Of a DNA stretch of 64,000 nt, positions 11,940 through 23,800 are shown one piece after another. The notes beneath the pieces are model-generated. The model saw only the letters and a program-made list of their open reading frames with translations. It did not search any database and had not been told where the DNA came from. Made by a program: the position numbers and the translations under genes. Numbering within the stretch: position 1 is the first letter of the stretch; each line of letters starts with the position of its first letter. The stretch covers positions 868,001-932,000 of the forward strand of contig JAQJVL010000058.1 in the NCBI GenBank assembly GCA_035578905.1, read 5' to 3'. Origin of the DNA: Stictocephala bisonia (Eukaryota; Arthropoda; Insecta; Hemiptera; Membracidae).

Positions 11940-12300
11940 CCGTCTGTAGGTATACAGTGATTACAATGGGCACTGTGATAATGTAATAAAGGTGGGTTCT
12001 ATAATAAAGGTAGGTGGTTATTTTGATAATTTATTTAGTGGAATTTGTAATAATGCTGTTTACAGTGATTAGGGTTGGTACTGTAATAAAGGTAAGCTGA
12101 TCGGAATATTTTATTATGGTACGTGCTGTGATAAAGGTAAGCGCTTATTTTGATAATTTACTAAGTGGAATATGTGATAAAGTATGTGCTGTGATAAGGT
12201 CAGTACTGTAATTATGGTAAGCGGATAATTTACTATGTGGAATGTGTGATGAAGGCGTGTAATGTCATAATGTTGATAGTAATCATCAATGAAGAACATT
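11940..12300. repeat. degenerate tandem repeat
   Basis: The motifs GTGATAA(AG)GTAAGC, TTTTGATAATTTA and AGTGGAAT(A/T)TGTGAT recur several times in order, with a larger spacing near 115 bp and a smaller one near 25-30 bp. Copies are too diverged for a clean monomer, so this is probably an old minisatellite. Confidence 0.55.
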
Positions 12301-13395
12301 TTCATTGGAGTTGAAGTTTCATTTTATAAATATTTTGTGCAAGCCATGTCGTTTAAGTATCTCATAGTTTTTGGAATTCCAGAGCTACGTTAGTTCATAT
12401 GGACCCACTAGTGGAGGTGGGTCATAAGCCACAGGTCTGGAAAAAATAAACAGAACATAAATAAAAATACATAGACAATTTTAATGTAGGTGTTTTTAAT
12501 ATCTCATATTTTATAACGTCAATATTTTATACTGCAAAGCTACAAACATACATGATTTTTGTTCCAAATCAATGGAAATAGAGCCACTTGTTTAACTGAG
12601 AATTTGTGAATAGTATTTATTTATATTAATGTAAATATATGAAGGTAAGCATAATGACTCATATCCCTTATTGTTATAGGCGCTCTGTTCACGGTTGTTA
12701 TGGTTAAATTACAACAGGAATTGCGTTTAACAGTTATATTAGAAACACGCAGTCTACTAATTTTGTGAGGAATTAGTCTATTGCAATCACTCACTACCTG
12801 TCATCACAATCATGCAAAACAATTACTATTTAAATGTTAACGCACGATTTGAACATAATAACGTCATCAAAAACTGGGGAACACCCCTACAATGTTTAAA
12901 TCATTTAGTAAATAACCACATTAGAGTAAAAATTCAACTGGACTCGACACGTAGACGTAACTTGTAAATAACAGAAAATAGTGTCGATTGATACTGTACT
13001 ATGTATTTCAGGGTAGATTTTTTTTAATGTAACAGCGATTGGTTTATTATACGGAAATGACATATTTAACTACAACGTAATACAAATCTTTCTAATAACC
13101 AAATGAAAGTTAGAGTATTTTTACTATGGTTTCATCGTCCTAAGCTTACTTTTTGGCGACACATGAAGTTTTCAATGCCCTGTCTAGATAGCTTCAGCTC
13201 TTTAGTAAGGATTAAAACAATTGAAAATAGTCTAACTGCTCTGCACAATACTTTGGTTAGTAACTATAAATTCTTTCAGACTTTAGCAAATCTCGTATTT
13301 CGTTAAGAATATCGTTAGAATCTTGAACTATGCATAATACTATTTATACAAATATTAGTGTAATCAACTTATATTATGTGTATAACCACAAACTA
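12301..13395. other. spacer, nothing recognised
   Basis: AT-rich DNA. A 67-codon open frame at 13103-13306 has no recognisable domain. Confidence 0.45.
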
Positions 13396-14230
13396 GAAAA
13401 CCTTGCCGCTCAACGAGCTCGGCTCATACCTGTCAAACCTGACCATTGTTAATGAGAATGTGGCCGCTCAACGAGCTGGCTCATACCTGTCCACCACCTG
13501 ACTATTAATGAGAATGTGGCCGCTCAACGAGCTGGCTCATACCTGTCCACCACCTGACCATTGTTAATGAGAATGTGGCCGCTCAACGAGCTGGCTCATA
13601 CCTGTCCACCACCTGACTATTAATGAGAATGTGGCCGCTCAACGAGCTGGCTCATACCTGTCCACCACCTGACTATTAATGAGAATGTGGCCGCTCAACG
13701 AGCTGGCTCATACCTGTCCACCACCTGACCATAGTTAATGAGAATGTGGCCGCTCAACGAGCTGGCTCATACCTGTCCACCACCTGACTATTAATGAGAA
13801 TGTGGCCGCTCAACGAGCTGGCTCACACCTGTCAACCACCTGACCATTGTTAATGAGAATGTGGCCGCTCAACGAGCTGGCTCACACCTGTCAACCACCT
13901 GACCATTGTTAATGAGAATGTGGCCGCTCAACGAGCTGGCTCACACCTGTCAACCACCTGACCATTGTTAATGAGAATGTGGCCGCTCAACGAGCTGGCT
14001 CACACCTGTCAACCACCTGACCATTGTTAATGAGAATGTGGCCGCTCAACGAGCTGGCTCACACCTGTCAACCACCTGACCATTGTTAATGAGAATGTGG
14101 CCGCTCAACGAGCTGGCTCACACCTGTCAACCACCTGACCATTGTTAATGAGAATGTGGCCGCTCAACGAGCTGGCTCACACCTGTCAACCACCTGACCA
14201 TTGTTAATGAGAATGTGGCCGCTCAACGGG
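13396..14230. repeat. 56/59-bp satellite array, about 14.5 copies
   Basis: The monomer contains AATGAGAATGTGGCCGCTCA, ACGAGCTGGCTCA and a (C/T)ACCTGTC(A/C)ACCACCTGAC segment. It is 59 bp when it ends ACCATTGTT and 56 bp when it ends ACTATT. Left copies mix the two lengths and read CATACCTGTCCACC. From about 13800 onward all copies are the 59-bp type with CACACCTGTCAACC and look almost identical. The array stops abruptly in mid-monomer at 14230. Confidence 0.95.
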
Positions 14231-16185
14231 GGTAACCATAGGTATCTGAGCTGGTTATTTAAATCAGTAACTCCTCCCGCTATCCAAAACGTAATATTAC
14301 TTTTAACACTTGATTTGTTTTAATAATATGTTTATCTAATTATAATTTCTTTCACAGGTAACATTATGCCAAAGAACTAAAATGCAGATATGGTTTTTTT
14401 TATATTTGGAAGTTAGTTCTTTATAATAAGTGAGACGTGATCGAAGGCTGCCTGGATAAAGACCAAGGACTACAATGGGTTTACTGATTGATTATTTCAT
14501 GAGGGAAAGTTTTACCAATTCATATTTTTCTATTCCCAAACGTTTTATGAATAAAAATTTGAGGAACGTCTACAAGAAGAAAGAATAAGTTTTAAAAAGG
14601 ACTGGATTATTATAATTTTCCAGGCGAAGGTCAGTGTAATAAATATTCTCCTATTATTAAAGTTTTTAATCAGATATGGCTTTATCCCAATGCTGAGCAA
14701 ATGGGCTTCATGCGTCAATCCTACTGCGAACTGATGGCATGAATGAGCATTAATATATTATCTAAGAAGACAAAATTACCATAACGAACATTATAACAGA
14801 ATTAATATAAAAAAATTGTGATTGATTTTTGGGTTTAGCTAAGAGATTATTGTGTACCATAAAGCTCAAGAACACTAGATTTGGAACTTCTTTTGAAAAA
14901 ACTAACATACAGGAAAACAAATATTTGAAGCGAAGCTGATGAGATGCATGGTTGTAAAATATTACACAACAATTTCAGAAAAAATGTTGTCGACATTTCA
15001 ATTACTAATTAAGCGTGGAGATTTTTATGTGGATTAAAGACAAAGAGAAAAAAATGTTTGAAAATACCTAAAATACTGTCGATTGATGATACCGTAGAGC
15101 CAACTTGATTGTGAGCAACTACAATTAACGTATAATCAACAAAGATCAATTTAAAAAGCCATGTTTACTTTTGTAATATAAAAAAAATTCTGTCGCAGAA
15201 AATGTCGTGATTGTAAATAAAAATTATGTTGATACTCCTCATACAATTTGATATTTTCTATGATTATGCTAAAAAAGTGTTTGTATATGTATCTCCTGTA
15301 CTTCTTTTCCTGTATTAAGGCTAAAAAATGCCATATATTGGGATGGTAGGTAATTTAAAATAATTGTTATCCATCTATAACGAAGGTGGACATGTACTAT
15401 TTTAGTATTATTCTTTAGAACCTATTTTTTTAGTTCTTTGTTAGAACCCATATTTTTTACAATAAAAGTCTTTGCTGTTATTAATTTCTGTAATCATTTT
15501 ATGCCATTGGAGAACTAATTATGGGACGGGACAGTAATGCCTATGGTGATTATCAGAGTACAATGAATTAATATAATATTATATTTTGTGCTTAGTTTTT
15601 TGCAACGTACGGAACGAAATTGACACAAAACTATGGTCCCCATTCATCATATCCTGCAGTGGGGAGTTTGGAACAGGGGGGGGGGGTCAATCGCGACAAA
15701 GTAAGAAGGGGTCTGGGGGACCACCCCCATGGAATGAGGATGAAATATTTTTAAATTAACACACTCGAATATTACATTCTACACTAACCTACCACTTAAA
15801 CTTAACATAGAAGAGCACTGTATTCTACGGTAACATTTTAACATACTAGTAACAATATTAGATAGTTTTTATTTGATATCTTACCATAATTGAATATCTT
15901 CATGTTAGCCTAACAGAACAAATAATAGCTTAATAGTCAGACAATAACTGCATTGTCGGAGCAGTATTATGAACGTTCACAAAACAAATCAAATGGAATT
16001 TGTAAAAAGTCACCGATAATAAATGGGATTATGAACATTAAATACTGGTAACCAATGTTACACCAACCAATCTATGTTACTCACAAATTGTTGTGTCGGA
16101 ATTTAAATCAGGCTAAACGTTTAAATGAGCCACTTCAAAAATAAAGTGTTTTGATTATAATATGATTTTAAGACCGTCTAAAAGT
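14231..16185. other. AT-rich spacer, no gene seen
   Basis: No coding frame stands out. An 11-G run lies at 15676-15686 beside a short G/C-rich patch (to about 15735). Confidence 0.5.
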
Positions 16186-16657
16186 AATTTTTGTACAAAT
16201 TGGTCTAAAAATTCATTTTAGGGTCCCCTAAAAAAAGTGTTTTTTTTTTTTTTTTTAATATAAAAATGTTGATTTCTGTCCGTACGTGCGTGTTTGTGTG
16301 CATGTTTAGTTCGCTGGAGACCAAACTAATCGATCAATTTTTATTAAAATTTAGCATGTAGGTTTAGTTAGCCAATATCTCCGAACTGTCTATTCACTTT
16401 TTTGAAATTTAAGTTTTTTTATTGTATGGGCAAAAACATACAAAGATGGCTCTAACGATTTTGATGAAATTTTCAAGAAAGATGTAAATTGCAATTTAAA
16501 ATATTTTAGTGAAAACCTCATTCTCTAACTGGACTATTTTTTGAGTTATGAAAAATAAATATATTTGTGATTCAAAATGGTAATTTTCAAAGTTTTGATT
16601 TTTAGTGTTTAATATGGGGAAAAGCTTGTGCCAATTCTTTGGAACCATTTATTTTTA
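16186..16657 (+). mobile_element. hairpin-headed dispersed family, copy 2 (5' truncated)
   Basis: This copy lacks the ACTTTCTC/GAGAAAGT hairpin and joins the family at the CAAATTGGTCTAAAAAT-(T/C)-CATTTTAG landmark. It keeps all later landmarks through TTTGGAACCATTTATT. A 68-codon open frame starts at its 3' end and runs into flanking DNA; I do not regard it as a gene. Confidence 0.75.
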
Positions 16658-17454
16658 CCTTTGCTCAAAATTATTAGTAATCAATGTTTCTTCTATGGCG
16701 CTTCCTATCCTATCCTATCCTATGTATACTGTACATACACAACCTTTTTCTAGTGTTCGACCCCAGAATATGCTGCCATCACATCAGCTACTTTTCAGTT
16801 GGGCTGTTTGAAGATACAGTGCTCGATATAATTAAATAGTGTACCTTGCGGTAAGATTTTAATAATTTATATGTAAGAAAATTGTTGGCGCCACCCAACC
16901 AAAACTGGCAACGTACTCAAACAACTGACAATTATTTTAAACACCTGATTCTGTTTATATTTACCTGGATTGTACACACATACTCATTTAATAGGAATAT
17001 TTGTGCCTGTAATTTGGTTAGTTAGCGAGGTCTGCCACTACAGCTGGTTAAACAGCACTATATTTAAATGGGGACTACACTAGCGCTCCACAATGGACCA
17101 CAAAAACAACTGCTAATTTGATGCACAGCATTAACATTCCATGAGAAATCTATGTGTGTGTATATAGACTCAATGCTATTAATCGGTTCATAATATTCCT
17201 ATTGCCTAGACTCTCTCGATAAACATAAATAAAAACGTATAGATTTTATTTTAATTCCGTGTCACTCTTTTCTTCTATTTCGTTCTGTTTGTTTATTGAT
17301 TATTGTATTATTTATCTTTGTCTATGGTCTGAAAGCAATGCAACTAAAAAACACGTTTTATTTATTATTTCATACTGTACCCAAATTGACATTTTGTAGA
17401 CATATCTCGTCCTTTAAACTTCTTTAAAATATAGCAGCAGGACATTGTAAAAAA
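16658..17454. other. spacer, nothing recognised
   Basis: A short TCCTA tandem run (four units) lies near 16704-16724. The rest is AT-rich without recognisable features. Confidence 0.45.
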
Positions 17455-17880
17455 TATTGTAAGACACAGATCGTCAAGATATGGACGAATGAGTGTGATA
17501 AGTATAGATGAACGAGAGTAGTCAATGTTACTAACTAAGGTCGATTGTTCTACAGAAAGAGCAGTTATTAATAGCCCAATAGCCAGGGCGACTAAGGGCC
17601 TACAGCTTTACGTTGAATCCGAACCACGTAGTGTTGATCTGATTTCAGCTAACTGACAAGCCTGACACTCACTTATCTTCCCTACACGACATCTGAACCT
17701 TGACTGCCATCCACCATGGACACCAGATTTCTCTCGTAGTATCCATCGATGGCAACAATTGAGCGGACACTGTGTCGGTAATAAGAGGACCGAGCATAGA
17801 ACCTGTCGCCTACAATCTCCTCAACACTTTGTCCCCAAGTGGATTACAGCCCTGCGCCACCAATGCCCACAATCACGATC
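17455..17880 (-). mobile_element. long-form SINE, most complete copy
   Basis: On the minus strand this copy runs from a tRNA-like head (TTGGTGGCGCAGGGCTG, box A-like) through GTGTCCATGGTGGATGG and CGTAAAGCTGTAGG to the 3' body (TCGACCTTAGTT-like, CACACTCATTCG, TATCTTGACGATC). The box B region is recognisable only loosely. Its 3' part is the same as in the short-form SINE. It abuts the short-form SINE at 17881-18085 in the same orientation. Confidence 0.75.
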
Positions 17881-18085
17881 ATCAAGACATTTGTGATTTC
17901 GAATGAGTGTAGGTGAGCGAATGAAGTCTGTGTTACAAACTAAGACAGACTTTTATTAAGAAAGTGTCATTTAATATCCCAGTGACAAGTGAACAGCTAG
18001 TGGTTAAAGCTGATCCCTTTTAATTGGGATCGAACTGAGAATCTCTAGCTTACGAAGCCGGGCTTTAACCAACTACGGAGCGATC
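17881..18085 (-). mobile_element. tRNA-derived SINE, short form
   Basis: On the minus strand the head reads CCGTAGTTGGTTAAAGCCC (box A) and CTCAGTTCGATCCCAA (box B). The body contains GATCAGCTTTAACCAC and ends near CACTCATTCGAAATC. It lies directly beside the long-form SINE, so the pair forms a SINE-SINE tandem, either by nested insertion or by insertion at a neighbouring target. Confidence 0.8.
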
Positions 18086-19477
18086 GAGAGTTTAAAGAAA
18101 ATCTCCACTCCCTCCAGACCCGTAAACTGTCCGAGCACACAAGTTGGGTGGGGGGGGGAGGGTGAAAAATCAGACTGAATGGTCGTCAAAAGTTTGCGTG
18201 AGTCCTTAAAAGCGCACATGGGCGTTAAAATACCAGCGCGTCGTCATAGACCGGCCACAAGGAAGTGTTGGTTGGGAACGAAGGCTGCTGTGAAGGTGGA
18301 CTACTGTACAAGCACCAGGGCTCAGGGTCGCGCCTTGGGCTCAGGGCCCTCCCTAGGTCACCCCCCCCCCCCACCACCACTCGCGAGCCTTTCCATTCCA
18401 CTCAGTGGCCTCTGTATACTCCTTATATGAACTAGCTGTTGTTGTTTTTATCTAAAATTTAATCCCTCTGATCACCCATGACCATAATTTTTACGATTAG
18501 TTGATTAATTATGTGGCGATTTAAAATATTCTACATTTTTACGGCATTTTGATCAATTTTACTATGAAAATTGTAATAATATTTTGTTTATTTCTTGTTT
18601 ATTTTCTCTAATATCATAATAATTCATAACAGGGAACCTTACTCCACAGAAACGTACTGTAAAATACTTTTGGACTTCCTTGAAAATAAATTCCTTTTCA
18701 GGAAATATCCGACCAGTGGATTTAAGACATCGTACAGATTAAGAACGACGACATATAAAAACGATAACCTTTCCTTCTTCATTCTTCAGGTCAATCCGTT
18801 AATATAAAAGATCCCTTTTCTTTTTGATGATAAAAACAAACTTACTACATCTATCTACTCTTCTTGGTACAGTACCCAGTTTTCTTATACTCCCAACATT
18901 TTTTACAGCCCCCCTTTCTTCCCAAATATATAATAAACGCACAATGTATTTGTTCATATCTCAGGAAATGACTTTTAGTGTTCATCAAGGAGTGAATGGT
19001 TTTTTTTTTTTTTAATTTAATCAAAAACATTTTTCGTCTGTATTTTTCTTTCCCAAATCTGCAATTAATATATCAATATTGGCAATAGTTGATTAGTTGC
19101 TAAATAATGGTTTTGGAATTTTTAAAAAGCCTAAATAATTTAATAGTTTAAATGTATATAGTTAACCATCCATAATTGAGAAATTTTAGCAACCTTTTAA
19201 ATCAGTGTGTATCTATAAAAAATTAACTTCTATTATAGACCAACCGCCCGATAAATAAACCTGCAGAGAACCATGATTACCGGATTAGCTTGCGCTCGCA
19301 TGACATCATACGCTTTATCTGAACGAGTCTCAGCCGACGAAAGGTTTTTTCCAAGCGGTCAACCAATACTAATAGTAACCGTTTAGAGATGATTTTGATG
19401 TTATGTTTCTTCAGCAGAGCAGGGCTATTAAACATTATTAATTTCGAACAAAGTATTGGGTCTTAAGAATAAGTCAA
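18086..19477. other. spacer with a GC-rich patch
   Basis: The stretch at 18130-18420 is GC-rich, with a 12-C run at 18361-18372. It contains an 83-codon open frame (18179-18430) rich in Arg, Pro and Gly, which I cannot identify and suspect is compositional. The rest is AT-rich, with a T-run near 19000. Confidence 0.4.
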
Positions 19478-20703
19478 CTGGTGTACGTTGTATGTCGATT
19501 GATGAGACAGTTAACATATGTGCATTGAACTAACACAAGTGACTAACGTGAAGATAAGCAGGTCACATGTGCGGCACCAGAGACCGTCCTACTGTTTTGA
19601 TCTGAACACAACACCGCCTTGAATCAATTCTCATTGACCAAACACCAAATGGTGCATCTCGTACGTCAGTTGGTTAGACAGTTAACATATGTGCATTGAA
19701 CTAACACAAGTGACGAACGTGAAGATAAGCAGGTCACGTGTGAAGCAACAGAGACAGTCCTACTGTTTTGATCTGAACACAACACCGCCTTGAATCAATT
19801 CTCATTGACCAAACACCAAATGGTGCATCTCGTACGTCAGTTGGTTAGACAGTTAACATATGTGCATTAAACTAACACAAGTGACGAACGTGAAGATAAG
19901 CAGGTCACATGTGCAGCACCAGAGGCCGTCCTACTGTTTTGATCTGAACACAACACCACCTTGAATCAATTCTCATTGACCAAACATCAACAGGTGCACC
20001 TCGTACGTCAGTTGGTTAGACAGTTAACATATGTGCATTGAACTAACACAAGTGACTAACGTGAAGATAAGCAGGTCACATGTGCGGCACCAGAGACAGT
20101 CCTACTGTTTTGATCTGAACACAACACCGCCTTGAATCAATTCTCATTGACCAAACATCAACAGGTGCACCTCGTACGTCAGTTGGTTAGACAGTTAACA
20201 TATGTGCATTGAACTAACACAAGTGACTAACGTGAAGATAAGCAGGTCACATGTGCGGCACCAGAGACCGTCCTATTGTTTTGATCTGAACACAACACCG
20301 CCTTGAATCAATTCTCATTGACCAAACATCAACAGGTGCACCTCGTACGTCAGTTGGTTAGACAGTTAACATATGTGCATTGAACTAACACAAGTGACTA
20401 ACGTGAAGATAAGCAGGTCACATGTGCAGCACCAGAGACAGTCCTACTGTTTTGATCTGAACACAACACCGCCTTGAATCAATTCTCATTGACCAAACAC
20501 CAACTGGTGCACCTCGTACGTCAGTTGGTTAGACAGTTAACATATGTGCATTGAACTAACACAAGTGACTAACGTGAAGATGAGCAGGTCACATGTGCAG
20601 CACCAGAGACAGTCCTACTGTTTTGATCTGAACACAACACCGCCTCGAATCAATTCTCATTGACCAAACACCAACTGGTGTACCTTGTACGGCAATTGAT
20701 TTT
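19478..20703. repeat. 171-bp satellite array, about 7.2 copies
   Basis: The landmark GTTAACATATGTGCATTG recurs at exactly 171-bp steps (19510, 19681, 19852, 20023 and on). Each monomer also contains GATAAGCAGGTCAC, TCCTACTGTTTTGATCTGAA and ATCAATTCTCATTGACCAAA, and joins the next through CGTACGTCAGTTGGTTAGAC. Copies differ mainly at the junction (CCAAATGGTGCATC, TCAACAGGTGCACC or CCAACTGGTGCACC). The first and last partial copies are more diverged. The length is close to a nucleosome repeat, as is common for satellites. Confidence 0.95.
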
Positions 20704-20889
20704 AAGGTTGCATCATTCCAATGTAAACTGTATTTTACATCATTTCCTGTTTGTATTTTGCGCACTAAATCGCGCTGGACATAATTTTTTTATCTTTACG
20801 AGTTTCGTTGGCTTTAAACTTTAAAAAAATCTTGGCACGATATTTAAAATAAAAAACTAACTGTAAATGCTAAGCTACAAAATGCTCAT

Positions 20890-23800
20890 GTGGCAAATAT
20901 GTTGATGTTTACTGTTAGGAGATCAATGAAGTTGTTTGATAGTTGCAGTAATCACAGTATATATGTTATGGCTAAATATGTTGATTTTTACTGTTAGGAG
21001 ATCAATGAAGTTGTTTGATAGCTGCAGTAATCACAGTATATATGTTATGGCTAAATATGTTGATGTTTACTGTTAGAAGATCAATGAAGTTGTTTGATAG
21101 TTGCAGTAATCACAGTATATTTGTTATGGCTAAATATGTTGATGTTTACTGTTAGGAGATCAATGAAGTTGTTTGATAGCTGCAGTAATCACAGTATATT
21201 TGTTATGGCTAAATATGTTGATGTTTACTGTTAGGAGATCAATCAAGTTGTTTGATAGCTGCAGTAATCACAGTATATTTGTTATGGCTAAATATGTTGA
21301 TGTTTACTGTTAGGAGATCAATGTAGTTGTTTAATAGCTGCAGTAATCACAGTATATTTGTTATGGCTAAATATGTTGATGTTTACTGTTAGGAGATCAA
21401 TGAAGTTGTTTGATAGCTGCAGTAATCACAGTATATTTGTTATGGCTAAATATGTTGATGTTTACTGTTAGGAGATCAATGAAGTTGTTTGATAGCTGCA
21501 GTAATCACAGTATATTTGTTATGGCTAAATATGTTGATGTTTACTGTTAGGAGATCAATGAAGTTGTTTGATAGTTGCAGTAATCACAGTATATTTGTTA
21601 TGGCTAAATATGTTCATGTTTACTGTTAGGAGATCAATGAAGTTGTTTGTTAGCTGCAGTAATCACAGTATATTTGTTATGGCTAAATATGTTGATGTTT
21701 ACTGTTAGGAGATCAATGAAGTTGTTTGATAGCTGCAGTAATCACAGTATATTTGTTATGGCTAAATATGTTGATGTTTACTGTTAGGAGATCAATGAAG
21801 TTGTTTGATAGCTGCAGTAATCACAGTATATTTGTTATGGCTAAATATGTTGATGTTTACTGTTAGGAGATCAATGAAGTTGTTTGATAGCTGCAGTAAT
21901 CACAGTATATTTGTTATGGCTAAATATGTTGATGTTTACTGTTAGGAGATCAATGAAGTTGTTTGATAGCTGCAGTAATCACAGTATATTTGTTATGGCT
22001 AAATATGTTGATGTTTACTGTTAGGAGATCAATGAAGTTGTTTGATAGTTGCAGTAATCACAGTATATTTGTTATGGCTAAATATGTTGATGTTTACTGT
22101 TAGGAGATCAATGAAGTTGTTTGATAGTTGCAGTAATCACAGTATATTTGTTATGGCTAAATATGTTGATGTTTACTGTTAGGAGATCAATGAAGTTGTT
22201 TGATAGCTGCAGTAATCACAGTATATTTGTTATGGCTAAATATGTTGATGTTTACTGTTAGGAGATCAATGAAGTTGTTTGATAGTTGCAGTAATCACAG
22301 TATATTTGTTATGGCTAAATATGTTGATGTTTACTGTTAGGAGATCAATGAAGTTGTTTGATAGTTGCAGTAATCACAGTATATTTGTTATGGCTAAATA
22401 TGTTGATGTTTACTGTTAGGAGATCAATGAAGTTGTTTGTTAGCTGCAGTAATCACAGTATATTTGTTATGGCTAAATATGTTGATGTTTACTGTTAGGA
22501 GATCAATGAAGTTGTTTGATAGCTGCAGTAATCACAGTATATTTGTTATGGCTAAATATGTTGATGTTTACTTTTAGGAGATCAATGAAGTTGTTTGATT
22601 GCTGCAGTAATCACAGTATATTTGTTATGGCTAAATATGTTGATGTTTACTGTTAGGAGATCAATGTAGTTGTTTAATAGCTGCAGTAATAACAGTATAT
22701 TTGTTATGGCTAAATATGTTGATGTTTACTGTTAGGAGATCAATGAAGTTGTTTGATAGCTGCAGTAATCACAGTATATTTGTTATGGCTAAATATGTTG
22801 ATGTTTACTGTTAGGAGATCAATGAAGTTGTTTGATAGCTGCAGTAATCACAGTATATTTGTTATGGCTAAATATGTTGATGTTTACTGTTAGGAGATCA
22901 ATGAAGTTGTTTGATAGCTGCAGTAATCACAGTATATTTTTTTTATGGCTAAATATGTTGATGTTTACTGTTAGGAGATCAATGAAGTTGTTTGATAGCT
23001 GTAGTAATCACAGTATATTTGTTATGGCTAAATATGTTGATGTTTACTGTTAGGAGATCAATGAAGTTGTTTGATAGCTGTAGTAATCACAGTATATTTG
23101 TTATGGCTAAATATGTTGATGTTTACTGTTAGGAGATCAATGAAGTTGTTTGATAGCTGCAGTAATCACAGTATATTTGTTATGGCTAAATATGTTGATG
23201 TTTACTGTTAGGAGATCAATGAAGTTGTTTGATAGTTGCAGTAATCACAGTATAATTGTTATGGCTAAATATGTTGATGTTTACTGTTAGGAGATCAATG
23301 AAGTTGTTTGATAGTTGCAGTAATCACAGTATATTTGTTATGGCTAAATATGTTGATGTTTACTGTTAGGAGATCAATGATGTTGTTTGTTAGCTGCAGT
23401 AATCACAGTATATTTGTTATGGCTAAATATGTTGATGTTTACTGTTAGGAGATCAATGAAGTTGTTTAATAGCTGCAGTAATCACAGTATATTTGTTATG
23501 GCTAAATATGTTGATGTTTACTGTTAGGAGATCAATGAAGTTGTTTGATTGCTGCAGTAATCACAGTATATTTGTTATGGCTAAATATGTTGATGTTTAC
23601 TGTTAGGAGATCAATGTAGTTGTTTAATAGCTGCAGTAATCACAGTATATTTGTTATGGCTAAATATGTTGATGTTTACTGTTAGGAGATCAATGAAGTT
23701 GTTTGATAGCTGCAGTAATCACAGTATATTTGTTATGGCTAAATATGTTGATGTTTACTGTTAGGAGATCAATGAAGTTGTTTGATAGCTGCAGTAATCA

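Noticed and set aside
19478..20703. Relationship of the 171-bp satellite to primate alpha satellite
   Set aside because: Only the length agrees. The sequence is unrelated and the rest of the window is arthropod-like.
22832..23053. 73-codon open frame in the 79-bp array
   Set aside because: It depends on the two extra bases near 22930 and repeats the satellite sequence in translation.
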